Below are positions 57,417 to 64,000 of a DNA stretch of 64,000 bases, in pieces. Source of the stretch: Billgrantia gudaonensis. GTDB lineage: Bacteria > Pseudomonadota > Gammaproteobacteria > Pseudomonadales > Halomonadaceae. The notes beneath the pieces were generated by a model. That model did not search any database and was not told the DNA's origin. It saw only the letters and a program-made list of their open reading frames with translations. The stretch spans positions 1-64,000 of the forward strand of contig NZ_FNES01000017.1 of NCBI RefSeq assembly GCF_900100195.1, written 5' to 3'. Positions within the stretch are counted from its first letter, which is position 1. Every line of letters starts with the position of its first letter. Made by a program: the position numbers and the translations under genes.

Positions 57417-57788
57417 TTACAGCACTTCGGGCGCCAGGGAAATGATCTTCATGAACTTCTCGGTGCGAAGTTCACGGGTCACCGGCCCGAAGATACGGGT
57501 ACCGATCGGCTGCTCGTTGGTGTTGTTCAACAGAACCGCCGCATTTCCGTCGAAGCGGATCAGCGAACCGTCGTTACGACGAACGCCGCTCCGGGTGCGA
57601 ACCACCACCGCCTTGAGTACCTGGCCCTTCTTGACCTTGCCACGCGGGATGGCTTCCTTCACCGTTACCTTGATGATGTCGCCCACGCGAGCGTAGCGGC
57701 GGTGCGAACCGCCCAGCACCTTGATGCACTGCACCCGGCGCGCTCCGCTGTTGTCGGCGACATCCAGCATTGTCTGAGTCTGAATCAT
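57417..57788 (-). CDS. rplN: 50S ribosomal protein L14
   Basis: 123 residues starting [20 protein letters not shown] and ending [40 protein letters not shown] (G-D core) is typical. It forms an intersubunit bridge. It is the first gene of the spc set, with 39 nt to rpsQ; I see no separate promoter in that gap. Confidence 0.97.
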   Translation of the reverse strand: MIQTQTMLDVADNSGARRVQCIKVLGGSHRRYARVGDIIKVTVKEAIPRGKVKKGQVLKAVVVRTRSGVRRNDGSLIRFDGNAAVLLNNTNEQPIGTRIFGPVTRELRTEKFMKIISLAPEVL

Positions 57789-57827
57789 CGGTTTTCTCCA
57801 AACCTAACCTGACTGCACTCGCCGAGC

Positions 57828-58088
57828 TCAGCCCTTGGCCTGCTCGATCACCTCGACCAGGGTCCAGGCCTTCTTGCGCGACAGCGGACGACACTCCTGG
57901 ATGGAGACCGTGTCACCGGTCTTCGCCTGGTTGGCCTCGTCATGGGCATGCAGCTTGGTGGAGCGCTTCATGTACTTGCCATAGATCGGGTGGCGCTCGC
58001 GGCGCTCGATCATCACGACGATGGACTTCTCCATCTTGTCGCTCACCACCTTGCCGGTGAGCGTACGGGCTTTCTTCTCTTCGGCCAT
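57828..58088 (-). CDS. rpsQ: 30S ribosomal protein S17
   Basis: 86 residues from the ATG at 58086-58088 ([19 protein letters not shown]). A GTG 9 nt earlier overlaps rpmC and is less likely, because AGGTGA sits just before the [21 protein letters not shown] is the S17 signature. Confidence 0.96.
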   Translation of the reverse strand: MAEEKKARTLTGKVVSDKMEKSIVVMIERRERHPIYGKYMKRSTKLHAHDEANQAKTGDTVSIQECRPLSRKKAWTLVEVIEQAKG

Positions 58089-58089
58089 C

Positions 58090-58281
58090 TCAGTCACCTG
58101 CCTTCTCGTTGAGCACAGTCTTAACGCGGGCGATATCCCGACGGACCTGCTTGAGCAGATGCGTCTGGCTCAGCTGGCCGGTGGCCTTCTGCATGCGCAG
58201 GTTGAACTGCTCCTTGAGCAACTCGAGGAGCTGCTCACGGAGTTCCTCGACTGACTTTTCACGAATTTCCTGGGCTTTCAT
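58090..58281 (-). CDS. rpmC: 50S ribosomal protein L29
   Basis: 63 residues starting [20 protein letters not shown], two helices as usual. The ATG overlaps the rplP stop by one base (TGATG). It is located at the tunnel exit next to L23. Confidence 0.96.
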   Translation of the reverse strand: MKAQEIREKSVEELREQLLELLKEQFNLRMQKATGQLSQTHLLKQVRRDIARVKTVLNEKAGD

Positions 58282-58694
58282 CACATCACCGTCCGTTTCA
58301 CAAAGGTGGTGGAGACCGGGAATTTCTGAGCGGCTAGGGCGAATGCCTCGCGGGCCAGCTCTTCGGAAACCCCTTCGATCTCGTACAGCACGCGACCGGG
58401 CTGAATCTGCGCCACCCAGTACTCCACGGAACCCTTGCCCTTACCCATACGGACTTCGAGCGGCTTCTTGGAGATCGGCTTGTCCGGGAACACGCGGATC
58501 CAGATCTTGCCACCACGCTTCACGTGACGGGTGATCGCACGACGGCCGGCCTCGATCTGACGGGCGGTGACACGGCCCCGGCCAGTGGCCTTGAGGCCAT
58601 ACTCGCCGAAACTCACCTTGCTGCCGCGATGCGCCAGGCCGCGATTGCGACCTTTCTGCACCTTGCGGAACTTCATGCGCTTGGGTTGTAACAT
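58281..58694 (-). CDS. rplP: 50S ribosomal protein L16
   Basis: 137 residues starting [20 protein letters not shown], with [20 protein letters not shown]. It organises the A-site tRNA pocket. It lies between rpsC and rpmC in the S10 operon. Confidence 0.97.
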   Translation of the reverse strand: MLQPKRMKFRKVQKGRNRGLAHRGSKVSFGEYGLKATGRGRVTARQIEAGRRAITRHVKRGGKIWIRVFPDKPISKKPLEVRMGKGKGSVEYWVAQIQPGRVLYEIEGVSEELAREAFALAAQKFPVSTTFVKRTVM

Positions 58695-58709
58695 CGACTC
58701 GCTCTCCCC

Positions 58710-59408
58710 TTATCTGGAACCTTTCTTCTTGGAGGGCGCGGCCTGAGGCTGCTTGGCCTTGGCGCGGACCTCCTCGATGCCCCCGAGGATTTCACCCTTG
58801 AAGACCCAAACCTTGACACCGATGATGCCGTAGGTGGTCTTGGCCTCGTAGGTGGCGTAGTCGATGTCCGCACGCAGGGTATGCAGCGGAACGCGACCTT
58901 CACGGTACCACTCGGTGCGCGCGATCTCGGCACCACCGAGGCGGCCGGAGAGCTGCACCTTGATGCCGCCGGCGCCCAGACGCATGGCGTTCTGCACGGC
59001 ACGCTTCATGGCGCGACGGAACATCACGCGACGTTCGAGCTGGCCGGCGATGTTCTGCGCGACGAGCTTGGCGTCGAGTTCCGGCTTGCGGACTTCCTCG
59101 ATGTTGACGTGCACCGGCACGCCCATCATCGCAGTGACATCGCGGCGCAGACGGTCGACGTCTTCGCCCTTCTTACCGATCACGATGCCCGGACGGGCGG
59201 TGTGAATGGTGATGCGGGCGTTGTTGGCCGGACGCTCGATAGTGATGCGGCTAACGGACGCATTCTTCAGGCGCTCCTCGAGGAAGCGACGCACTTCGAG
59301 GTCGTTGTTCAGCTTGTCGGCGTAGGCGTCGCTCTCGGCGTACCACACGGAGGTGTGGTCCTTGACGATGCCCAGCCGAATGCCTGTTGGATTGACTTTC
59401 TGACCCAT
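58710..59408 (-). CDS. rpsC: 30S ribosomal protein S3
   Basis: 232 residues starting [20 protein letters not shown], with the KH domain [19 protein letters not shown]. It helps form the mRNA entry tunnel. The C-terminal tail is Lys/Ala/Gln-rich. It is 11 nt downstream of rplV. Confidence 0.97.
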   Translation of the reverse strand: MGQKVNPTGIRLGIVKDHTSVWYAESDAYADKLNNDLEVRRFLEERLKNASVSRITIERPANNARITIHTARPGIVIGKKGEDVDRLRRDVTAMMGVPVHVNIEEVRKPELDAKLVAQNIAGQLERRVMFRRAMKRAVQNAMRLGAGGIKVQLSGRLGGAEIARTEWYREGRVPLHTLRADIDYATYEAKTTYGIIGVKVWVFKGEILGGIEEVRAKAKQPQAAPSKKKGSR

Positions 59409-59419
59409 CTGGTCGACTC

Positions 59420-59752
59420 CTACTTCTCGGCTACCTTGACGGTGATGTGGCAGGTGCGCTTCAGAATGCGATCCGCACGGCCCTTGGCGCGCGGACGGAT
59501 GCGCTTGAGCGTCATGCCCTCATCGACGCAGATGGTCGAGACACGCAGCTCGTCGATATCCATGCCGTTGTTTTCTTCCGCGTTCGCGATGGCGGACTGC
59601 AGCACCTTCTTGACCAGCTTGGCAGCCTTCTTCGGTGAGAAGGCCAGCAGGTCGAGCGCTTCGGCGACCGGTTTACCGCGCACCTGGTCAGCCACCAAAC
59701 GGGCCTTCTGGGCGGATAAACGAGCGCCACGCAGCTTAGCTGTGACTTCCAT
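59420..59752 (-). CDS. rplV: 50S ribosomal protein L22
   Basis: 110 residues starting [20 protein letters not shown], with [12 protein letters not shown] and the beta-hairpin region ([17 protein letters not shown]) that lines the exit tunnel and can carry macrolide resistance mutations. It is wild-type in length. Confidence 0.97.
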   Translation of the reverse strand: MEVTAKLRGARLSAQKARLVADQVRGKPVAEALDLLAFSPKKAAKLVKKVLQSAIANAEENNGMDIDELRVSTICVDEGMTLKRIRPRAKGRADRILKRTCHITVKVAEK

Positions 59753-59770
59753 CTCTCAATCCTCTCTGGC

Positions 59771-60046
59771 TTACCGTTTGGCTTTCTTGTCCGCCGCATG
59801 ACCGCGATAGGTGCGGGTGGCAGCGAATTCGCCCAGCTTGTGGCCAACCATTTCCTCGGAGACGTGCACCGGGACGTGTTGGCGACCGTTATGGACCGCA
59901 ATGGTGAGCCCGACCATATTCGGCAGGATCATGGAACGACGCGACCAGGTCTTGATCGGTTTGCGGTCGTTCTTCTCCACTGCAGCCTCAACCTTCTTCA
60001 GCAGATGAAGGTCAATGAAGGGACCTTTCTTCAGTGAACGTGGCAC
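59771..60046 (-). CDS. rpsS: 30S ribosomal protein S19
   Basis: 91 residues starting [20 protein letters not shown], with [20 protein letters not shown]. It binds the 30S head with S13. It is 22 nt downstream of rplB. Confidence 0.97.
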   Translation of the reverse strand: MPRSLKKGPFIDLHLLKKVEAAVEKNDRKPIKTWSRRSMILPNMVGLTIAVHNGRQHVPVHVSEEMVGHKLGEFAATRTYRGHAADKKAKR

Positions 60047-60068
60047 AGCCGTTACCCCTTAATGTCTG

Positions 60069-60896
60069 TTACTTGGCCTTGCGGCGACGAACGATGAGCG
60101 CATCGGTGCGCTTGTTCTTGCGGGTCTTGTGGCCTTTGGTGGGAATCCCCCACGGCGACACCGGGTGACGACCACCGCTGGTGCGGCCTTCACCGCCACC
60201 GTGCGGGTGATCCACCGGGTTCATGGCCACACCGCGAACGGTCGGACGCACACCCCTCCAGCGCTTCGCACCGGCCTTGCCAAGCTGACTCAGGCTGTGC
60301 TCGGAGTTGCTCACTTCCCCCAGGGTCGCACGGCACTCGGCCAGCACTTTGCGCATTTCGCCGGAGCGCAGGCGCAAGGTGGCGTAGTTGCCCTCGCGGG
60401 CCACGACCTGGGCGCTGGTACCGGCGCTGCGGGCGAGCTGAGCACCCTTGCCGGGCTTGAGCTCGATGCAGTGCACGGTGGAACCCAGCGGAATGTTACG
60501 CAGCGGCAGGGCGTTGCCCTTCTTGATGGCTGCGTTCACGCCGGACTCGAGACGGTCGCCGGCCTTCACGCCCTTGGGCGCGATGATGTAGCGACGCTCA
60601 CCGTCCAGATACTTGAGCAGTGCGATATGGGCACTGCGGTTGGGATCGTACTCCAGGCGCTCGACGATGGCCGGAACGCCATCCTTGGTGCGCTTGAAGT
60701 CGATGATCCGATAGTGCTGACGGTGACCGCCGCCCACGTGACGGGTGGTGATGCGACCGTTGTTGTTGCGGCCACCGCTGCGCGACTGCTTCTCGAGCAG
60801 CGGCGCATAGGGCTTGCCCTTGTGCAGCTCGTCGCCGACGATCTTGACGACGTGGCGACGACCGGCAGATGTGGGTTTAGTCTTGACGATTGCCAT
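60069..60896 (-). CDS. rplB: 50S ribosomal protein L2
   Basis: 275 residues starting [20 protein letters not shown], with [20 protein letters not shown] and the essential [20 protein letters not shown] loop. It is needed for subunit joining and peptidyl transfer. It is 17 nt downstream of rplW. Confidence 0.97.
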   Translation of the reverse strand: MAIVKTKPTSAGRRHVVKIVGDELHKGKPYAPLLEKQSRSGGRNNNGRITTRHVGGGHRQHYRIIDFKRTKDGVPAIVERLEYDPNRSAHIALLKYLDGERRYIIAPKGVKAGDRLESGVNAAIKKGNALPLRNIPLGSTVHCIELKPGKGAQLARSAGTSAQVVAREGNYATLRLRSGEMRKVLAECRATLGEVSNSEHSLSQLGKAGAKRWRGVRPTVRGVAMNPVDHPHGGGEGRTSGGRHPVSPWGIPTKGHKTRKNKRTDALIVRRRKAK

Positions 60897-60913
60897 GATC
60901 CGTACTCCTGCCC

Positions 60914-61210
60914 TTATTCGGCGCCAGTGAAGTCTTCGAGCGTCTCGCCGGCCGCCAGGGTCACGTAGGCCTTGCGATAGCCGTTGCGACGTCCCATGCC
61001 CTGCGCACTACGCTTGGTCTTGCCCTTGACGTTCAGGGTCTGGACGCGGTCGACCTTCTTGCCGAACAGCGCCTCGACGGCCTTCTTGATCTCGGGCTTG
61101 GTCGCGTCACTGGCCACCTTGAACACGTACTGGTTGCGTTCGGCAGCCATGGCGGCTTTCTCGGTCACGTGAGGACCGAGCAGCACCTTGAATACACGCT
61201 CCTGGTTCAT
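60914..61210 (-). CDS. rplW: 50S ribosomal protein L23
   Basis: 98 residues starting [20 protein letters not shown], with [20 protein letters not shown]. It forms the docking site for trigger factor and SRP at the tunnel exit. It overlaps rplD by 4 nt (ATGA). Confidence 0.97.
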   Translation of the reverse strand: MNQERVFKVLLGPHVTEKAAMAAERNQYVFKVASDATKPEIKKAVEALFGKKVDRVQTLNVKGKTKRSAQGMGRRNGYRKAYVTLAAGETLEDFTGAE

Positions 61211-61812
61211 GCCAGCTTCTCCTCGAATTTACGCAGGGCGGAGACGGTGACGAGCACCTTGTCGAAGGCGACCAGACTCACCGGGTCGGCGGCAGCCACG
61301 TCCACCACATCCACGTTGGGGATGTTGCGGGCAGCCAGGTAGAGGTTCTCGTCGAGCTCTTCGGTGACGATCAGCGCCTTCTCCAGACCCAGCTCGCCCA
61401 GCTTGGCCACCAGCTGCTTGGTCTTGGGGGCTTCCACGCCGAAACTGTCAACGGCGACGAGACGATCCTGACGAACCAGCTCGGAGAGGATGGCGCGCAT
61501 CGCCGCGCGGTACATCTTGCGGTTGACCTTCTGGGTGTAGTCCTGCGGACGTGCCGCAAAGGTCACCCCGCCGCTGCGCCACAGGGGCGAGCGAATGGTG
61601 CCGGCACGCGCGCGGCCGGTGCCCTTCTGGCGCCATGGCTTCTTGCCACCGCCGCGCACATCGGAGCGGTTCTTCTGAGCGCGAGTGCCTTGACGGCCCG
61701 CCGCCAGATAGGCGGTGACGACCTGGTGAACCAGCGCCTCGTTGAATGCGTTGCCAAAGGTGGCATCGGACACTTCGACGGTACCCGCGCCTGCAGCAAG
61801 ATTCAGATTCAT
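61207..61812 (-). CDS. rplD: 50S ribosomal protein L4
   Basis: 201 residues from the ATG at 61812 ([20 protein letters not shown]). [21 protein letters not shown] is the tunnel loop and [19 protein letters not shown] follows. In E. coli L4 represses the S10 operon through a long leader. The leader seen here before rpsJ is much shorter, so that control may differ. Confidence 0.97.
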   Translation of the reverse strand: MNLNLAAGAGTVEVSDATFGNAFNEALVHQVVTAYLAAGRQGTRAQKNRSDVRGGGKKPWRQKGTGRARAGTIRSPLWRSGGVTFAARPQDYTQKVNRKMYRAAMRAILSELVRQDRLVAVDSFGVEAPKTKQLVAKLGELGLEKALIVTEELDENLYLAARNIPNVDVVDVAAADPVSLVAFDKVLVTVSALRKFEEKLA

Positions 61813-61826
61813 CGGTAAACTCCCCT

Positions 61827-62465
61827 TCAGCCAGCTTTGACGGCGCTGCGTACGATGACGTCGCTGCCGGTGGCACCGGGCACGGCGCCCTTGATCAACA
61901 GCAGGTTGCGATCGACATCGACCCGCACGACTTCGAGGCTCTGAACGGTACAGCGGGCATTGCCCATCTGACCGGCCATCTTCTTGCCCTTGAAGACGCG
62001 ACCCGGGGTCTGACACATGCCGATGGAGCCCGGCGCACGATGCGACAGGGAGTTGCCGTGGCTATTGTCCTGGGTGCGGAAATTCCAGCGCTTGACGGCG
62101 CCCTGGAAGCCCTTGCCCTTGGAGGTGCCGGTCACGTCGACGAACTGACCAGCTTCGAAGAGGGATACGGTGATTTCGCCGCCCACTTCCGGAGCCTCGC
62201 TGCCTTCGGGAAGGCGGAACTCCATCAGCGAACGACCGGCCTCGACACCTGCCTTGGCGAACTGCCCGGCCTGGGCTTTGGTCAGGTGCTTGGCCTTGCG
62301 GGAACCGGTTGTGACCTGGACCGCTGCGTAACCGTCGGACTCGACGGACTTGACGCGTGTGATGCGGTTCGGCTCAACCTCGATCACGGTTACGGGCACG
62401 GATGCGCCATCTTCGGTGAAGACACGGGTCATCCCGGCCTTCTTTCCGACTAAACCGATAGTCAT
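61827..62465 (-). CDS. rplC: 50S ribosomal protein L3
   Basis: 212 residues starting [20 protein letters not shown], with the [17 protein letters not shown] and [20 protein letters not shown] regions near the peptidyl transferase centre. An unusual 153-nt gap separates it from rpsJ. That gap contains a small hairpin (GCGCC-TCAC-GGCGC near 62547) but no clear terminator. Confidence 0.97.
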   Translation of the reverse strand: MTIGLVGKKAGMTRVFTEDGASVPVTVIEVEPNRITRVKSVESDGYAAVQVTTGSRKAKHLTKAQAGQFAKAGVEAGRSLMEFRLPEGSEAPEVGGEITVSLFEAGQFVDVTGTSKGKGFQGAVKRWNFRTQDNSHGNSLSHRAPGSIGMCQTPGRVFKGKKMAGQMGNARCTVQSLEVVRVDVDRNLLLIKGAVPGATGSDVIVRSAVKAG

Positions 62466-62618
62466 TCTCAGTCTCCTTTAGTGTACGGGGCTATCACCCG
62501 CTATGGCTGCCCTTTCCAGAGCATTCCACTAGCACGTTGTGTGGCGCCTCACGGCGCGGCGGCTGCTGCTCGAACGAAACGCATGTCGAGCGCTGGGCCG
62601 CAGGTGTCTAGTGTGGTG

Positions 62619-62930
62619 TCAATCGAGCTTGATCTGCACGTCCACGCCGGCGGCGAGGTCGAGCTTCATCAGGGCGTCGACGGTCTTCTCGGTCGGCTCG
62701 ACGATGTCGAGCACGCGCTTGTGCGTGCGAATCTCGTACTGGTCGCGCGCGTCCTTGTTGACGTGCGGCGAGATCAGCACGGTATAGCGCTCGCGGTTGG
62801 TCGGCAGCGGAATCGGACCGTGGACCTGCGCACCGGTCCGCTTGGCGGTTTCGACGATCTCCGCGGCGGACTGGTCGATCAGGCGATGGTCGAACGCCTT
62901 CAACCGAATGCGAATCTTCTGGTTCTGCAT
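62619..62930 (-). CDS. rpsJ: 30S ribosomal protein S10
   Basis: 103 residues starting [20 protein letters not shown], with [21 protein letters not shown]. It is also NusE, a partner of NusB in antitermination. It is the first gene of the S10 operon and has its own promoter upstream, so it does not depend only on tuf read-through. Confidence 0.98.
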   Translation of the reverse strand: MQNQKIRIRLKAFDHRLIDQSAAEIVETAKRTGAQVHGPIPLPTNRERYTVLISPHVNKDARDQYEIRTHKRVLDIVEPTEKTVDALMKLDLAAGVDVQIKLD

Positions 62931-62994
62931 TTGCCCTAAACTCCAATGGAAGTCGACGGCCGAAGCCGCCTACCCACGCATTCAAAGGATGCGC

Positions 62995-63023
62995 ATTATA
63001 GGCACGCCGCACACGAGAGTCAA
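62995..63023 (-). promoter_or_regulatory. Promoter of the S10 operon
   Basis: TTGACT (63018-63023), a 17-nt spacer and a perfect TATAAT (62995-63000) on the minus strand, between tuf and rpsJ. The expected leader is only about 55-60 nt, much shorter than the E. coli S10 leader. Confidence 0.85.
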
Positions 63024-63045
63024 ACCCTTCGTGGCGGTGCGCAGA

Positions 63046-63071
63046 AAGGGGGCTCCGCGAGGAGCCCCCTT
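63046..63071 (-). terminator. Terminator of tuf
   Basis: AAGGGGGCTCC and GGAGCCCCCTT form an 11-bp stem with a GCGA loop, 23 nt after the tuf stop. Read on the minus strand, the stem ends in TTTCTG, a modest U-tract. Confidence 0.75.
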
Positions 63072-63093
63072 CGATCGATCAGTCGTCCAGGAC

Positions 63094-64000
63094 TTACTGA
63101 AGGATCTTGGCCACGACGCCAGCGCCGACGGTACGACCGCCTTCGCGAATGGCGAAGCGCAGGCCTTCGTCCATGGCGATCGGGGCGATCAGAGTGACAG
63201 TCATCTTGACGTTGTCGCCCGGCATGACCATCTCGACGCCTTCCGGCAGCTCGCAGGTACCGGTGATGTCGGTGGTACGGAAGTAGAACTGCGGACGATA
63301 GCCCTTGAAGAACGGCGTGTGACGACCGCCCTCGTCCTTGGACAGCACGTACACCTCGGCCTCGAACTGAGTGTGCGGGGTGATGGTGCCCGGCTTGGCC
63401 AGTACCTGACCACGCTCGACCTCGTCGCGCTTGGTGCCACGCAGCAGGGCGCCGATGTTCTCGCCGGCACGACCTTCGTCGAGCAGCTTGCGGAACATCT
63501 CGACACCGGTGACGACGGTCTTGGTGGTGTCCTTGATACCGACGATCTCGACTTCTTCGCCAGCCTTGACGATACCGCGCTCGACACGACCGGTGACCAC
63601 GGTACCGCGGCCGGAGATGGAGAAGACGTCCTCGATCGGCATCAGGAACGGCTGATCGATGGCACGCTCCGGCTCCGGAATGTACTCGTCCAGGGCCTTG
63701 ATCAGGTTGGCGACGGCGGTGGTACCCATGCCGTTGTCATCCTTGCCTTCCAGCGCCATCAGGGCAGAGCCGGTGATGATCGGAGTGTCGTCGCCCGGGA
63801 AGTCGTACTCGTTGAGGAGCTCACGCACTTCCATTTCGACCAGCTCGAGCAGCTCCTCGTCATCGACCATGTCGGCCTTGTTCAGGAACACGACGATGTA
63901 CGGCACGCCGACCTGACGCGACAGCAGGATGTGCTCGCGAGTCTGCGGCATGGGGCCGTCGGCGGCGCTACAGACCAGGATGGCGCCGTCCATCTGAGCG
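63094..64000 (-). CDS. tuf: Elongation factor Tu, 5' end beyond window
   Basis: The C-terminal three quarters of EF-Tu. The frame is open at the right edge ([21 protein letters not shown]), with the G4 motif [10 protein letters not shown], then domain 2 ([13 protein letters not shown]) and domain 3, ending [14 protein letters not shown]. The N-terminal G1-G3 motifs lie outside the window. It delivers aminoacyl-tRNA to the ribosome. It is upstream of rpsJ on the same strand, as in the str-S10 arrangement. A second tuf copy elsewhere is likely but not visible. Confidence 0.97.
   Translation of the reverse strand, partial: AQMDGAILVCSAADGPMPQTREHILLSRQVGVPYIVVFLNKADMVDDEELLELVEMEVRELLNEYDFPGDDTPIITGSALMALEGKDDNGMGTTAVANLIKALDEYIPEPERAIDQPFLMPIEDVFSISGRGTVVTGRVERGIVKAGEEVEIVGIKDTTKTVVTGVEMFRKLLDEGRAGENIGALLRGTKRDEVERGQVLAKPGTITPHTQFEAEVYVLSKDEGGRHTPFFKGYRPQFYFRTTDITGTCELPEGVEMVMPGDNVKMTVTLIAPIAMDEGLRFAIREGGRTVGAGVVAKILQ

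Overview
The window looks like the chromosome of a high-GC gammaproteobacterium, most plausibly a member of the Halomonadaceae (Halomonas-like). The basis is the gene order (ispH-fkpB-lspA-ileS-ribF-murJ-rpsT and proB-obgE-rpmA-rplU/ispB on one side, ssb-MFS-uvrA followed by the alpha, spc and S10 ribosomal operons on the other). This resembles the Pseudomonas arrangement, but lineage-specific genes are placed between the two blocks. No rRNA is present, so the genus is an inference.

Region by region. (1) 1-3.5 kb: the edge of an IS3-type insertion sequence, a short orphan fragment, and a minus-strand minor-pilin operon (pilE-fimT-pilV-pilW-pilX). The pilX passenger region is strikingly AT-rich and no pilY1 follows it. 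(2) 3.6-16.2 kb: a core block for isoprenoid synthesis, lipoprotein processing, translation, riboflavin kinase, lipid II export, proline synthesis and ribosome assembly, with ispB divergent. (3) 16.3-19 kb: tRNA-Pro(CGG), then a Fur-box-preceded TonB-dependent siderophore receptor. The receptor is bounded by an imperfect direct repeat of the tRNA 3' end and its terminator, which is the signature of a small integrated islet. (4) 19-28.6 kb: two divergent c-di-GMP genes, a universal stress protein, a SLC13/DASS carboxylate transporter, a small membrane protein, an unusual Lgt-like/thioredoxin fusion, and rapA. (5) 28.6-38.3 kb: a putative light- or photooxidation-responsive locus. It holds a LitR-like MerR regulator, DNA photolyase, NTF2-like protein, SDR, FAD amine-oxidase-like protein, DUF1365 protein, Cfa-like methyltransferase and DUF2878 membrane protein in one tightly packed operon. 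Upstream are a renalase-like FAD protein and a divergent YfcH-type epimerase. Both promoter regions carry paired TGTACA boxes. (6) 38.3-49 kb: another PAS-GGDEF-EAL protein, fabA-fabB, an acyltransferase, an epimerase-like protein, ssb, a YajR-like MFS exporter and uvrA, which is followed by a heptanucleotide tandem array. (7) 49.2-64 kb: rplQ back to tuf, a complete run of 27 ribosomal protein genes plus rpoA and secY, including rpmJ. All are on the minus strand, with recognisable promoters before rpsM and before rpsJ. tuf runs off the right edge.

The most interesting system is the operon in region 5. Its regulator keeps the CarH/LitR architecture but lacks the histidine that ligates cobalamin, so if it senses light it probably needs a partner photoreceptor. 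Its target genes combine DNA photorepair with a set of enzymes that appear to modify unsaturated membrane lipids. Its operators can be recognised directly as TGTACA pairs.
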